From Microvirga calopogonii (GTDB taxonomy: Bacteria; Pseudomonadota; Alphaproteobacteria; Rhizobiales; Beijerinckiaceae): 64,000 nucleotides of DNA. Position 1 is the first letter of the stretch; every line of letters begins with the position of its first letter. A program made the translations under genes and the position numbers. Of this stretch, positions 46,793 through 55,603 are shown one piece after another. The DNA lies in assembly GCF_003347665.1 (NCBI RefSeq), contig NZ_QDGA01000007.1, forward strand, positions 85,952-149,951, in the 5' to 3' direction. Under the pieces are notes generated by a model. That model was not told the DNA's origin and searched no databases. It was given only the letters and a program-made list of their open reading frames with translations.

Positions 46793-47518
46793 TTACTCGC
46801 CAAACTCGGCAATATCGTCGATCCGTTCAAGATCGTGAACGATGAGCCCGCCCCGATCCTGAGTCAGGAGGCGCTCCTCGGCCCAGCGATTCAGAAGCTT
46901 GTTCAAGCCCTCCCGCGACATCGCCGTCCACTGCGCCATTTCGCTCTGGGTCAGCTTGAGAGCGACCTCGATCCCCTTCGGAGTGGCCTTGCCATGATCC
47001 CGGGCAAGGTGGCCGATAATCCGTGCGAGACGCTGGGGTGCCTGGCGCAAGGTCGCGTCCTCCATCCGGGCGCTGGTCCACCTGAGCCGCCGGCACAGCA
47101 GATCGATGACGTTGCGCACCAGCTGCGGATCACGGTCCAGCGCCTCGTAGAAGGTCCGTCGGGCGATGCTCGTCAGGCGCGTCCGGAGCATCGCGGATGC
47201 GCCTGCGGTTCTCACGCCCCCGTCGAGCATGCCGATCTCCCCGAAAACGGCCCCGTTCGTGAGCACGTTCAGCGTCACTTCGGCGCCTGCCGCCGAGACG
47301 GTCCAGATCCGGACACGGCCGTCGGCGATCACGTAGAGCGCATCGGACACGTCTCCGACATTGAACAGCAGCTCGCCCTTTTCCAGGGTTCGCGTCTGCG
47401 CCTTGCGGGCGATCTGCTCGACGGTCGGCGGATCGATGGCCTTGAAGATATCGAGCGTTTCCAGCTTCACGGACCTGTCCGCGCCGGTCGCAGCATTCGG
47501 CGATTGGGCCTCCGCCAT
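46793..47518 (-). CDS. Crp/Fnr-family regulator 1
   Basis: A 241-residue regulator: cyclic-nucleotide-binding domain (about 20-140) with the cassette VFGEIGMLDGGVRTAGA, retaining the glutamate and arginine-threonine that hold cyclic nucleotides, a dimer helix, and a winged helix with recognition segment TAMSREGLNKLLNRW. R and E of the E. coli CRP triad are present and the third position is K. Start at 47518 (MAEAQSPN) is preferred to the longer frame. A Crp-type site is centred 107 bases upstream, so autoregulation is possible. It faces the cyclase gene tail to tail. Confidence 0.9.
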   Translation of the reverse strand: MAEAQSPNAATGADRSVKLETLDIFKAIDPPTVEQIARKAQTRTLEKGELLFNVGDVSDALYVIADGRVRIWTVSAAGAEVTLNVLTNGAVFGEIGMLDGGVRTAGASAMLRTRLTSIARRTFYEALDRDPQLVRNVIDLLCRRLRWTSARMEDATLRQAPQRLARIIGHLARDHGKATPKGIEVALKLTQSEMAQWTAMSREGLNKLLNRWAEERLLTQDRGGLIVHDLERIDDIAEFGE

Positions 47519-47616
47519 GGTCGAGTTCCCACAACAATGGAGCAAGGACCGCCCAGCATATCGTCCGGAAGCCCACGTGCAAAGACCAAGCACTTCCCCC
47601 GGCGGAACAGGCTGAG

Positions 47617-47632
47617 TGTGAAGCAGGTCACT
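47617..47632. promoter_or_regulatory. Crp-type site between Crp regulator 1 and the His-rich gene
   Basis: TGTGA-AGCAGG-TCACT, one mismatch to TGTGA-N6-TCACA. Its centre lies 107 bases from the Crp gene start and 108 bases from the divergent His-rich gene start. A TATACA hexamer (47652-47657) fits a -10 element for the rightward gene. Confidence 0.6.
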
Positions 47633-47732
47633 GCCCGCCCCCGGACAAGGGTATACACCCGGTGCACCGGGCCCGATTTCTGCCAAAGGATCAGTGTGAT
47701 CGACCGATCGGGCCGGGATCGAGGAGAGCCCG

Positions 47733-48452
47733 ATGCACGATCAGCGATGGCATGACGACTGGAACGGATCCGGGGGACGTGATCCGGGCTTCCATCATCA
47801 ACATCCGCAATCCAACTGTCAGGACGACGGCCCCTTCGAGCGGATGCGCGGAGGGCGAAGCGATATTCATGACGACGGGGACCGGGGCAGGCTGCCGGAC
47901 GACCATTTCCGAACCGACTATGGCAGTCACGCGCCGTCGCATGGCGACAGCCCCGCCGCATCCGCGCACCCGCATGCTGCGGCACACCCGCATGCTGCTG
48001 CACACCCGCACGCATCCGTGCAACCACATGAATCCGAGCAACCGCATGGCACCCCTCAAGCGCAAGACCCCCCTCAACCGCAAGAGACCGCCCAATCGCA
48101 AGAGACCGCTCAACCGCATGACACCGCTCAACCGCATGACGGGGGAGGTCTCGGCTGGGATATGGCCGCTTGGAACGATGCTGGAGGATTCAACTCGGTG
48201 CTGTCCGGTCACCTGTCCGACGGGTTCGACCATGCGGGAGCCATGCCGCCGATCTTCGTCTTCGTCATCGACCATCTCGACGTGCAGTTCAATACTCTGA
48301 TCCAGACCACCCAGATCGAGAACACGCTCGTCTTCCTGAACGCCACCGACGGCGGCTCCATCGATGTCGGAGGCGACGTCAACGCAATCGGTCTGCAATC
48401 GGCATCGACGGACCAATTCACCGTCATCCCGCACGACCCGGTTTTCGGCTGA
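47733..48452 (+). CDS. His/Pro/Gln-rich repeat protein, possible type I secretion cargo
   Basis: A 239-residue protein. GAGGAG precedes the ATG by seven bases. Residues 1-70 are H/D/G-rich; 75-140 hold short tandem repeats (AHPHAA three times, then AQPHD/ETAQSQ types); 150-239 form a non-repetitive domain with FVFVIDHLDVQFNTLIQTT and SIDVGGDVNAIGLQSA. No signal peptide is seen. I recognise no family. Its position before another repeat protein and a type I secretion ABC gene, and the Crp-type site upstream, suggest an exported, perhaps metal-binding, protein. The repeats leave other frames open, but the ribosome binding site and the folded-looking C-terminus support this one. Confidence 0.65.
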   Translation: MHDQRWHDDWNGSGGRDPGFHHQHPQSNCQDDGPFERMRGGRSDIHDDGDRGRLPDDHFRTDYGSHAPSHGDSPAASAHPHAAAHPHAAAHPHASVQPHESEQPHGTPQAQDPPQPQETAQSQETAQPHDTAQPHDGGGLGWDMAAWNDAGGFNSVLSGHLSDGFDHAGAMPPIFVFVIDHLDVQFNTLIQTTQIENTLVFLNATDGGSIDVGGDVNAIGLQSASTDQFTVIPHDPVFG

Positions 48453-48494
48453 ACCGCGTAAGAACGCGACGATCGTTCTCCTCGTGCATGTGAA

Positions 48495-48515
48495 GGGCCC
48501 CATCAGGGGCCCTTT
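48495..48515 (+). terminator. Terminator of the His-rich gene
   Basis: GGGCCCC-ATCA-GGGGCCC followed by TTT and, after CCCA, TTTT. A typical intrinsic terminator 43 bases after the stop. Confidence 0.75.
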
Positions 48516-48590
48516 CCCATTTTCGAGCACGAAGGCCACCGCACGGGCAGATCGAAATAATTTCAGCCCTCACTCAAAAAAATTCACGGG

Positions 48591-48606
48591 TGTGAAGCGG
48601 TTCACA
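48591..48606. promoter_or_regulatory. Perfect Crp-type site upstream of the LNVNASP repeat gene
   Basis: TGTGA-AGCGGT-TCACA, a perfect match to the E. coli CRP consensus, centred 106 bases before the start at 48705. TCTAAT (48633-48638) is a good -10 candidate, placing the site near -46. Confidence 0.75.
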
Positions 48607-48704
48607 GCTGCGTCGGGCCAAGTGCTTCAAAGTCTAATCATCGCCAACGGAGATCGGATCTCAGGCGGTACCGGAACCAACCCCGAGCATAGATAGGATA
48701 GATC

Positions 48705-49046
48705 ATGTCTCTCAACGTGAATGCCAGCCCGATCACCCAAGTTGCCACCACTGTTGCCGAAGGCGGCGTCGGAATCGGCGGTCACGGCGGCGATGCGACC
48801 GCGGTGACGAACCAGAACGCCGAGAGCCTCAACTACCAGTCCATGGACTCCTCGGATTACTTCAGCTTTGGCGGCTCCGATCTCAACGTCAATGCCAGCC
48901 CGATCGCACAGGCTGCGGCCACCGATGCGCATGGCGGACCAGCGTTGTTCGGTCATGGCGGCGATGCCTTCGCGATGACGAACCAGGACGCCCACCTGGT
49001 CAACGACCAGTCCTCGTACGATCACTCGCTCCCGATCTACTACTAA
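48705..49046 (+). CDS. Two-repeat RTX-like small protein, probable type I secretion cargo
   Basis: A 113-residue acidic protein made of two imperfect 45-60-residue repeats. Each begins LNVNASPI(T/A)Q and contains an RTX-like nonapeptide, GGHGGDATA in the first and FGHGGDAFA in the second, then TNQ(N/D)A. It has no signal peptide and no cysteine. RTX-type glycine-aspartate nonapeptides bind calcium in proteins exported by type I systems, and the ABC exporter gene is next, so export by it is a good inference. Its own terminator and Crp-type site make it a separate, probably strongly expressed unit. No known family recognised. Confidence 0.75.
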   Translation: MSLNVNASPITQVATTVAEGGVGIGGHGGDATAVTNQNAESLNYQSMDSSDYFSFGGSDLNVNASPIAQAAATDAHGGPALFGHGGDAFAMTNQDAHLVNDQSSYDHSLPIYY

Positions 49047-49062
49047 CCGTCCTTTTCCCCGA

Positions 49063-49101
49063 GAGCGCCATCGGCCGAAAGCCGGTGGCGCTCATTCTTT
49101 T
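49063..49101 (+). terminator. Terminator of the two-repeat gene
   Basis: GAGCGCCA (49063-49070) pairs with TGGCGCTC (49086-49093), with extra pairing of CGGC/GCCG inside, followed by ATTCTTTT. Confidence 0.85.
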
Positions 49102-49171
49102 GGCCCGACCTCGACCATTCCGCCATGGCGATTCTTCACCCGCAGGCCAGGTAGCCATCTCGTTGAAAGTT

Positions 49172-49187
49172 TGTGAAGCATGTCACA
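49172..49187. promoter_or_regulatory. Perfect Crp-type site upstream of the type I exporter gene
   Basis: TGTGA-AGCATG-TCACA, perfect to the CRP consensus. It covers the first ATG of the exporter frame (49180), arguing that translation starts later. CATGAT (49209-49214) is at the -10 distance expected for class II activation. Confidence 0.75.
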
Positions 49188-49296
49188 GCGCCCGGTGCGC
49201 GGATCACCCATGATCGTGTCCAGACGCCGACAGGACGCCGCCTCGCATACGCAGGGTTTCACCGCGCGAAGGCGGCACGCAGCAAGGACGCTCGCG

Positions 49297-51186
49297 ATGA
49301 GGAATGGAATGAAGACCAGCGCCGAAGTTCAGCTTCGCACCGCTCTTCGCACCCTGAGAAGACCCCTGATCGGCATCAGCGCCATCAGCTGTCTCGGAAA
49401 TATCCTGATGCTCACTGGCCCCATGTTCATGATGCTGGTCTACAACAAGGTCCTGTCGAGCAAGAGCCTTCCCACCCTGGCGGCCCTGACTCTGCTGGCC
49501 CTGCTGCTCTACGGCTTCTATGGCCTGCTGGAGGCGCTTCGCGGCAAGCTCATGGCCCGGGTCGGCATCACGTTCGACCACCGGCTGGCGCCGACGCTCT
49601 TCGAGGCGACGTTGAAGCTGCCGCTGCATTTCGGACCGCATGCCCGCAACCATGATCCGCTCCAGGATCTGGCGGCCATCCGGAACTACCTGATGGGCCC
49701 CGGCCCGGTCGCCCTCCTCGATCTGCCCTGGATGCCGATCTATTTCGCGATCCTGCTGATCGTGAACCCGATCCTGTTCCTGGCCGCGGCAGGCGGCGCC
49801 CTGTTTCTAGTCATTCTCAGCCTCGTCAACGAATGGGCGACCAAGGGCACGATCAAGGTTGCAACCCAGGCGCATGCGGCGACCATGACCCTGCTTCTCG
49901 ATGCACGGCGCAATTCCGAAGCGGCTGCGGCCATGAGCATGGGAGACGATCTCTGCAAGCGCTGGGGCAGCGGCTACGTGAACTCGATCTCGCACGCCCG
50001 TGACCTCGCCGATCACGCCAGCGTCTTCGGCGCCATCTCGAAGACCGTCCGCCACATCCTGCAATCGGCGATGCTCGCCCTCGGGGCCTATCTGGTCATC
50101 GAAGGACAGATGTCGCCGGGCGCCATGATCGCCACCTCGGTCATTCTCGCCCGGGCGCTTGCGCCGATCGATCAGGTCATCGGCAACTGGCGCAGCAGCT
50201 CGACCGCCTGGCAGGCCCTTCGGCGCCTGCGCGCCCTCTCCGCCAAGCTTCCCAAGGCCGCGCAGCAGCAGCACGGCATGCCGCGTCCGCGCCACGCGCT
50301 TGCGGTGCGCGACATCGCCATCGTTCCGCCCGGCGGAGCGGTCGCCACCGTCTCGGGCGTGTCGTTCGAGATCGAGGCCGGCGACGCCCTCGGGATCATC
50401 GGGCCGAGCGGCTGCGGCAAGTCCACTCTCGTCCGGGCGCTGGTCGGCGCCTGGCCGACCGCCCGTGGCGAAGTGCGCTTCGACAACGCCCTGATCGGCC
50501 AGTACTCGCCGGACGCCCTCGCCGATGCGATCGGGCACCTTCCGCAGAGCATCGAGCTGTTCGACGGGACGATTGCCGAGAACATCGCGCGCTTCCGCAA
50601 GGATGCGACCTCCGAACAGGTGATCGAGGCCGCCCGGATGGCGGGCGTGCACGACATGATCCTCGCGTTCCCCATGGGCTACGATACGCCGGTCGGCGAA
50701 GGCGGCGCCACGTTGTCCGGCGGCCAGCGCCAGCGCATCGGCCTCGCCCGCGCCCTCTTCGGCAATCCGTTCCTGGTGGTCCTCGACGAGCCGAACTCGA
50801 ACCTCGACCCGCTGGGCGAACAATCGCTGAACGACGCCATTCACCAGATGCGTCAAGCTGGGAAGATCGTCGTCATCGTGGCTCACCGCCCGAGCGCCAT
50901 CTTCGCGGCGAACAAGATCCTGTCCGTCCGCGGCGGCCGCGCCGAGATGTTCGGCCCGAAGGAGCAGGTTCTCGCCGCCCTGTTTCCCCGCATCGGGCAG
51001 CCGCACAAGCCCTCCCCGGCAACCAACGCGCCCGCCGCCGGCGCGGCCCAGGTTGCGCCCGCGCCTCTCCCGCAGCCGGAACCCGATGCGGCTCCAGCCG
51101 GAGCGCCGAACCACCCTGACACTGCCGCCACGGCGAACGTCACCAACTTGGATGCCACTCGTGCGCAGCGAGCCAACAGCCTTTGA
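49297..51186 (+). CDS. Type I secretion system permease/ATPase (PrtD/HlyB-like)
   Basis: A 629-residue exporter half: membrane domain with six helices (from [20 protein letters not shown] to about 300) and an ATPase domain with Walker [10 protein letters not shown], signature [15 protein letters not shown] and Walker [15 protein letters not shown] low-complexity A/P-rich tail of about 70 residues follows. The start at 49297 is chosen because the frame's first ATG (49180) lies inside a perfect Crp-type site; ATG 49309 is another option. The protein would power export of unfolded C-terminally signalled proteins with the adaptor encoded next. No TolC gene is in the window. Confidence 0.93.
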   Translation: MRNGMKTSAEVQLRTALRTLRRPLIGISAISCLGNILMLTGPMFMMLVYNKVLSSKSLPTLAALTLLALLLYGFYGLLEALRGKLMARVGITFDHRLAPTLFEATLKLPLHFGPHARNHDPLQDLAAIRNYLMGPGPVALLDLPWMPIYFAILLIVNPILFLAAAGGALFLVILSLVNEWATKGTIKVATQAHAATMTLLLDARRNSEAAAAMSMGDDLCKRWGSGYVNSISHARDLADHASVFGAISKTVRHILQSAMLALGAYLVIEGQMSPGAMIATSVILARALAPIDQVIGNWRSSSTAWQALRRLRALSAKLPKAAQQQHGMPRPRHALAVRDIAIVPPGGAVATVSGVSFEIEAGDALGIIGPSGCGKSTLVRALVGAWPTARGEVRFDNALIGQYSPDALADAIGHLPQSIELFDGTIAENIARFRKDATSEQVIEAARMAGVHDMILAFPMGYDTPVGEGGATLSGGQRQRIGLARALFGNPFLVVLDEPNSNLDPLGEQSLNDAIHQMRQAGKIVVIVAHRPSAIFAANKILSVRGGRAEMFGPKEQVLAALFPRIGQPHKPSPATNAPAAGAAQVAPAPLPQPEPDAAPAGAPNHPDTAATANVTNLDATRAQRANSL

Positions 51187-51224
51187 GCCGGGACCTCTCA
51201 TCGCAACGGACACGGCTCCGCAAC

Positions 51225-51240
51225 TGTGATCTGGACCACA
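51225..51240. promoter_or_regulatory. Crp-type site upstream of the HlyD-family adaptor
   Basis: TGTGA-TCTGGA-CCACA, one mismatch to consensus, centred 105 bases before the adaptor start. The same spacing is found before the other larger genes of the cluster. Confidence 0.55.
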
Positions 51241-51336
51241 GCGCCCGGAACGATGTCGTGCCACCTTGAGGCAGGATCCTGCAACCGGATCGTCCCGTCG
51301 CCTGCATCGACGGCAGCCTACACAGCGGAGCGCACC

Positions 51337-52653
51337 ATGACCGAGTTCGAAGACGATCTCGCCGCCAATTCATCCTCCATGCGCCGGCTGATGCGCTGGT
51401 TCATCCTGAGTTCGTCCGTCGTGTTCTTCGGAGTCGGGGGCTGGTCGGTCGCCGCGAAGGTCGACAGCGCGGTCGTCACCGCGGGCACCTTCGCGGTGCA
51501 GTCCAGCGCCCAGGCCGTTCAGCATCTGGAAGGCGGCGTCATCGGCGCCATCTTGGTCAAGGACGGCGACCTCGTGAAGGAGGGGCAGGTGCTCGTCCGC
51601 CTGGACGCCGCCAAGGTCACGGCGGACGCGATCATCCTGGAACGCAAGCTGATCGACCTCACCGCCCAAAAGGCCCGCCTTGAGGCCGAGAGCCTTGACC
51701 GCACGACGATCACCAGATCCGAAAGCCCGTTTTCGTCCGGCCCTATGGCGAGCGCCTTGAGGGCGGCTTTCGCCGCCGAGGAAAGCCTGATGAACGAGCG
51801 GCGCTTCACGCGCCTGAACCAGCTCTCGCAGCAGCAGGAGCGGAAAGTTCAGATCGAACGTCAGATCGACGGCCTCAACGAGCGCTACAAGGCCCAGAAG
51901 GAAGAGCTCATCCAGGTGATGGCCGAGCTCGCCGACCAGCGGATGCTCGACAGCAAGGGGTTAATCCGGCGCCCGGTGCTGCGCCAGACCGAGCGCGAGG
52001 TCAGCCGCCTGAAGGGTGAGATGGGCGATATGGAGGCCAAAGTCGCAGGCGCGCACTCCCAGCTCACGGAGATCGAGTTCAAGATCGCCGAGCTGACCCG
52101 CAATGCCCGTTCCGAGGTCCTGAAACAGCTTCAGGCCGTCACCGCGGGTCTCGCAGAAACGGAAGAGCAGCTCGCCGCCGCGCGCGACCGCCTTCAACGG
52201 CTCGATATTCGGGCGCCGCGGACGGGGCTGGTCCACGAACTCTCTGTCCACACGATCGGCGGCATCGTCGGTCCGGGCCAGAAGCTCATGTCGATCATCC
52301 CGAACGACGAGCCGCTGATCGTGAACGCGAAGATCCGGCCGGACGAAGTGGAGCAGGTCCATGTCGATCAGCAGGCGAGCATCCGCATCAGCGCCTTCAA
52401 GCTTCCGACGCCGCTCGAACTCGAGGGATGGGTCACCAACGTCTCCCCGGATCAGGTGGTCAGCAGCCAATCGGGACAAGCCTATTTCACCGTCAAGATC
52501 GCGATCGCCCCGGGAGAGCGGAACAAGCTTGAGGGAAAGGAGCTCACGCCGGGCCTTCCGGCGGAAGTCCTGATCCGCGGCGATGCGCGGCGCATCATCA
52601 CCTACCTGACGCAGCCGCTGACCGACCGCCTCGCCGTCACCTTCCGCGAGTGA
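51337..52653 (+). CDS. Type I secretion periplasmic adaptor (HlyD/PrtE-like)
   Basis: A 438-residue membrane fusion protein: cytoplasmic leader, one helix (about 22-42), a lipoyl half-motif VQHLEGGVIGAILVKDGDLV, a long coiled-coil hairpin (about 110-300), the second lipoyl half (DIRAPRTGLVHELSVHTIGG) and a beta-barrel tail. ATG 51337 has GGAG upstream. It bridges the inner-membrane ABC exporter to an outer-membrane TolC-like channel. A terminator follows. Confidence 0.93.
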   Translation: MTEFEDDLAANSSSMRRLMRWFILSSSVVFFGVGGWSVAAKVDSAVVTAGTFAVQSSAQAVQHLEGGVIGAILVKDGDLVKEGQVLVRLDAAKVTADAIILERKLIDLTAQKARLEAESLDRTTITRSESPFSSGPMASALRAAFAAEESLMNERRFTRLNQLSQQQERKVQIERQIDGLNERYKAQKEELIQVMAELADQRMLDSKGLIRRPVLRQTEREVSRLKGEMGDMEAKVAGAHSQLTEIEFKIAELTRNARSEVLKQLQAVTAGLAETEEQLAAARDRLQRLDIRAPRTGLVHELSVHTIGGIVGPGQKLMSIIPNDEPLIVNAKIRPDEVEQVHVDQQASIRISAFKLPTPLELEGWVTNVSPDQVVSSQSGQAYFTVKIAIAPGERNKLEGKELTPGLPAEVLIRGDARRIITYLTQPLTDRLAVTFRE

Positions 52654-52677
52654 GGAAGCATCCTGCGTACCCCAGAA

Positions 52678-52710
52678 CAGGGCTGACTACGCTGAGCGCA
52701 GTCAGCCCTG
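52678..52710 (+). terminator. Terminator of the secretion operon
   Basis: CAGGGCTGACT and AGTCAGCCCTG form an 11-base-pair stem around ACGCTGAGCGC, which can itself pair. Located 25 bases after the adaptor stop. Confidence 0.75.
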
Positions 52711-52860
52711 AGCACTTGGCATTCCCTACCCAGTTCGCACCCTCGTCACCGGCAATCGAAGCCATATAAGATATTCCCGCTCCTTGACGCGCATTTTTGC
52801 CGAAAGCCGGCACGACGCGCTGGACGGGATGCAGGATCTTCGCGATGGCGAGTAGCGACC

Positions 52861-53925
52861 ATGAACAGGGCTGACGGCGGCTCCTCCCGCCGGGGCCGTC
52901 CCGCGCGGCGACCGGAGGTGAAGCCGGTCAACCTGGCGCTCCAGGGTGGCGGAGCTCACGGAGCCTTCGCGTGGGGCGTGCTCGACCGTCTGCTGGAAGA
53001 GGATGGCATCGCCTTCGAGGGGATCAGCGCCACGAGCGCGGGAGCGATGAACGCGGTCGTCTGCGCTCATGGTCTCGCTGCGGGAGGGCGCGAGGGAGCT
53101 CGTCGCGCCTTGAGAGAATTCTGGCAGCAGATCGCGCGCAGTGCCTGCCTCAGCCCGGTCCAACCATCCTTCTTCGATCGCCTCACCGGGAACCACGCTC
53201 TGGAGACCTCGCCGGCCTTCTTCCTCTTTCACATGCTGACGCAGGTGGTCTCGCCCTACGAACTCAACCCGTTCAACTACAACCCCCTTCACGACGTGCT
53301 CGAACGGGTGGTCGATTTCGAGCGTCTGCGCCGCTCCCCTCAGGTGAAGCTGTTTCTGTCCGCCACGAATGTCCGCTCCGGGAAGATCCGCGTTTTCGAG
53401 AACCACGAGATGTGCGCCGCCGTCGTCCTCGCATCCGCCTGCCTGCCGTTCATCTTCCAGGCCGTCGAAATCGACGGGGAGCATTACTGGGATGGCGGCT
53501 ACATGGGAAATCCTGCCCTTTTCCCGCTCATCTATCGCTGCGAGCAATCCGATATCGTGGTGGTTCACATCAACCCCATCGCCCGGCCCGACGTACCGAG
53601 AACGGCGGCCGACATCCTCAACCGGATCAACGAGATCAGCTTCAACTCATCCCTGATGAGGGAAGTGCGCGCGGTCGAGTTCCTGAACCGGCTCGTCGAG
53701 GCAGGACATGCTCCCGCGCCCGACATCAGGCAGGTCCGCCTGCATGCCATCGAGGCCGACGACGTCATGCAGCACCTCGGAGCCGCTTCGAAGCTGAATG
53801 CCGATTGGACTTTCCTGACGGACCTATTCGCGATCGGCCGCAGGCGAGCCAACGCGTGGCTGCTGGATGATTTCCCGAAAGTCGGACTCCAATCCTCCAT
53901 CGACATCCAGGGCAGGTATCTTTAA
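52861..53925 (+). CDS. Patatin-like phospholipase, intact paralogue
   Basis: A 354-residue acyl hydrolase: oxyanion loop LALQGGGAHGAF, nucleophile serine in ATSAGAMNAV (first G of GxSxG is A) and aspartate in DGGYMGNP. No signal peptide; such proteins cleave membrane lipids and some are delivered by secretion systems. It resembles the frameshifted gene at 30941-31961 along its full length, including NRINEISFNSSLMREVR near the end. It lies between the type I secretion genes and the transglutaminase-like protease, with no Crp-type site seen before it. Confidence 0.9.
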   Translation: MNRADGGSSRRGRPARRPEVKPVNLALQGGGAHGAFAWGVLDRLLEEDGIAFEGISATSAGAMNAVVCAHGLAAGGREGARRALREFWQQIARSACLSPVQPSFFDRLTGNHALETSPAFFLFHMLTQVVSPYELNPFNYNPLHDVLERVVDFERLRRSPQVKLFLSATNVRSGKIRVFENHEMCAAVVLASACLPFIFQAVEIDGEHYWDGGYMGNPALFPLIYRCEQSDIVVVHINPIARPDVPRTAADILNRINEISFNSSLMREVRAVEFLNRLVEAGHAPAPDIRQVRLHAIEADDVMQHLGAASKLNADWTFLTDLFAIGRRRANAWLLDDFPKVGLQSSIDIQGRYL

Positions 53926-53964
53926 ACCGGCAAGAGCACTTCCCGACCAAGCCAAGCCGAAATT

Positions 53965-53980
53965 TGTGACCGCGTGCACA
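53965..53980. promoter_or_regulatory. Crp-type site upstream of the transglutaminase-like protease
   Basis: TGTGA-CCGCGT-GCACA, one mismatch to consensus, centred 109 bases before the gene start at 54082; TCTGAT (54004-54009) is a possible -10 element. Confidence 0.55.
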
Positions 53981-54081
53981 GAAGCAACGGCTGAAAAGGC
54001 CCAGTCTGATCCCCATGAGCAGCTCAGCCCGATGGCCACCCCATCCGGTCTGACCGCCACCATCTCCCACGGGAGGATGCA

Positions 54082-54678
54082 ATGGGAAGACGGATGTGGA
54101 TCGTTCTGGCCTGGCTCATGTCGGCGATGAGTTCCGTGAATGCCGGTCCGCATCTCTTCCGGGACAACGAGGCACCGCCGCTCGCGGGCTGGGTGGAGTT
54201 CTGCCATCGCAACCCGGAAGAATGCACGATCGACTTAGGGCAGCCGGAGATGATCCCCCTGACCGAGGGCCTCGCCGCCCTCCTCTCCTCCGTGAATGTC
54301 TCGGTCAACCATTCCGTGCTTCCGGTGACCGATCAGGAGCACTGGGGCATCGTCGACCTTTGGAGCTATCCGACCGACGGAATGGGCGATTGCGAGGATT
54401 ACCAGCTCCTCAAGCGCAAGATGCTCGTCGAGGCCGGCCTGCCGCGCCGGGCGCTTCGCATGACCGTCGTGCTCGATGAGAACGGCGAGGGTCACGCGGT
54501 CCTGACCGTCCGCACGGATCGCGGCGATCTCATCCTGGACAACAAGACGGACAACGTTCTGGAGTGGTCCCGGACGAACTACCGGTATATCAAACGGGAA
54601 AGCGCCGAAGCGGCGGGCTGGGTTTACCTGAACCTGGAACCGGCCGGCGCATCGCTCACGGCGTCGTCGGGGCAATAG
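54082..54678 (+). CDS. Bacterial transglutaminase-like cysteine protease (BTLCP)
   Basis: A 198-residue periplasmic protein with a signal peptide (cleavage near SVNAG, residue 21) and a single BTLCP (DUF920, LapG-related) domain. The triad is C104 in GDCEDYQLLK, H138 in GHAVLTVR and D153 in LILDNKTD. LapG clips surface adhesins exported by type I systems; BTLCP genes are recurrently linked to type I secretion, and here the exporter is 1.4 kb upstream. No LapD partner is in the window. GGGAGG precedes the ATG. Confidence 0.9.
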   Translation: MGRRMWIVLAWLMSAMSSVNAGPHLFRDNEAPPLAGWVEFCHRNPEECTIDLGQPEMIPLTEGLAALLSSVNVSVNHSVLPVTDQEHWGIVDLWSYPTDGMGDCEDYQLLKRKMLVEAGLPRRALRMTVVLDENGEGHAVLTVRTDRGDLILDNKTDNVLEWSRTNYRYIKRESAEAAGWVYLNLEPAGASLTASSGQ

Positions 54679-54687
54679 CACAGGCCG

Positions 54688-55398
54688 TCACGGGGACCCG
54701 CCGTCACGCTCGGCGGATTCCTGCTGCAGGCGCACCACGTCGATAATCTTCACGCGCGCTCGCCCGAGTTCGACGACCCCGCTCTTGCGCCATTTCTGCA
54801 GTTGCCGATTGACCGTTTCCCGGCCCGCACCGACGAGCACGCTCAGCTCCTCCTGCGTGATGTCGATGTCCTCGCCGAAATCCTCGGCGAGCTTCAACAG
54901 GCGGCGCGCCAGGCGGGACTTGAGGGACAGGAGGGAAGCCTCCTCCAGGCGCTCGCTCGAGAAGCGAAGACGTTCGCACAACAGCTCGATGATCCTGGTC
55001 GTGATGTCAGGCTGTCGCTTGAGGAGGTCCTGGAAGTCGCTTCGCCGGATCACGAACAGCTCGACGGGCCCCGAGGCGATTGCATCGGCGCTCCTCGCAT
55101 GGCCGTCCAGCAGGGCGATCTCGCCGAAAATGTCGCCGGGTCCGAGGATGTTGAGCGTGAACTGCCGGCCCGCATCCGTCGTGGTCGTAATGACGATCTG
55201 GCCCCGCCTGACCCCGTAAAGGGCATCTCCCGGATCGCCCTTGAGAAACAACGTTTCTCCGTCGAGCATCTTCCGCGATGTGCACAGGGCGGCGATCTGG
55301 GCTATCGCGTCCGGCCCCAACGCGGAGAAAAAGGGATTGACGGAGAGCGCCGAGACGAACGGCAAATCCCTCTGGATCTGTTCTCCACCGGGACGCAC
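54688..55398 (-). CDS. Crp/Fnr-family regulator 2
   Basis: A 236-residue regulator. The cyclic-nucleotide cassette IFGEIALLDGHARSADA carries the glutamate and arginine-serine that bind cAMP in CRP. The recognition helix AGRETVNRQLQKW has the same R-E-x-x-x-R triad that lets E. coli CRP read TGTGA. That makes it the best candidate to bind the dozen TGTGA-N6-TCACA sites around it. GTG 55398 is chosen because GGGAGG lies seven bases upstream; the frame opens at 55431 without a site. Convergent with the protease gene, nine bases between stops. Confidence 0.9.
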   Translation of the reverse strand: MRPGGEQIQRDLPFVSALSVNPFFSALGPDAIAQIAALCTSRKMLDGETLFLKGDPGDALYGVRRGQIVITTTTDAGRQFTLNILGPGDIFGEIALLDGHARSADAIASGPVELFVIRRSDFQDLLKRQPDITTRIIELLCERLRFSSERLEEASLLSLKSRLARRLLKLAEDFGEDIDITQEELSVLVGAGRETVNRQLQKWRKSGVVELGRARVKIIDVVRLQQESAERDGGSP

Positions 55399-55603
55399 CG
55401 TCACGCCTCCCTCGAATGGTTCGACGCCCACCAGCCGAAATCCACACGATTATATAGGAAATAGAGATTGTCTCAATCGGACGGGATACCGTTCTGCCCA
55501 GGGGTGCAAGCGGAGGCGGCAATCTACCGAGGAACCGGCATTTCCGGACCGGCGGAGGAACTGGAGCCTATCTTGGACAAGCGGCGCGCATGAAAGAGTT
55601 CGG

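Noticed and set aside
47960..48150. Possible CRISPR or tandem-repeat array
   Set aside because: The repeats are short, adjacent, in frame with a coding region and have no unique spacers.
47691..48539. Reverse-strand frame with leucine/arginine repeats opposite the His-rich gene
   Set aside because: Open only because of the repetitive DNA; no ribosome binding site, and the forward frame has a better start and C-terminus.
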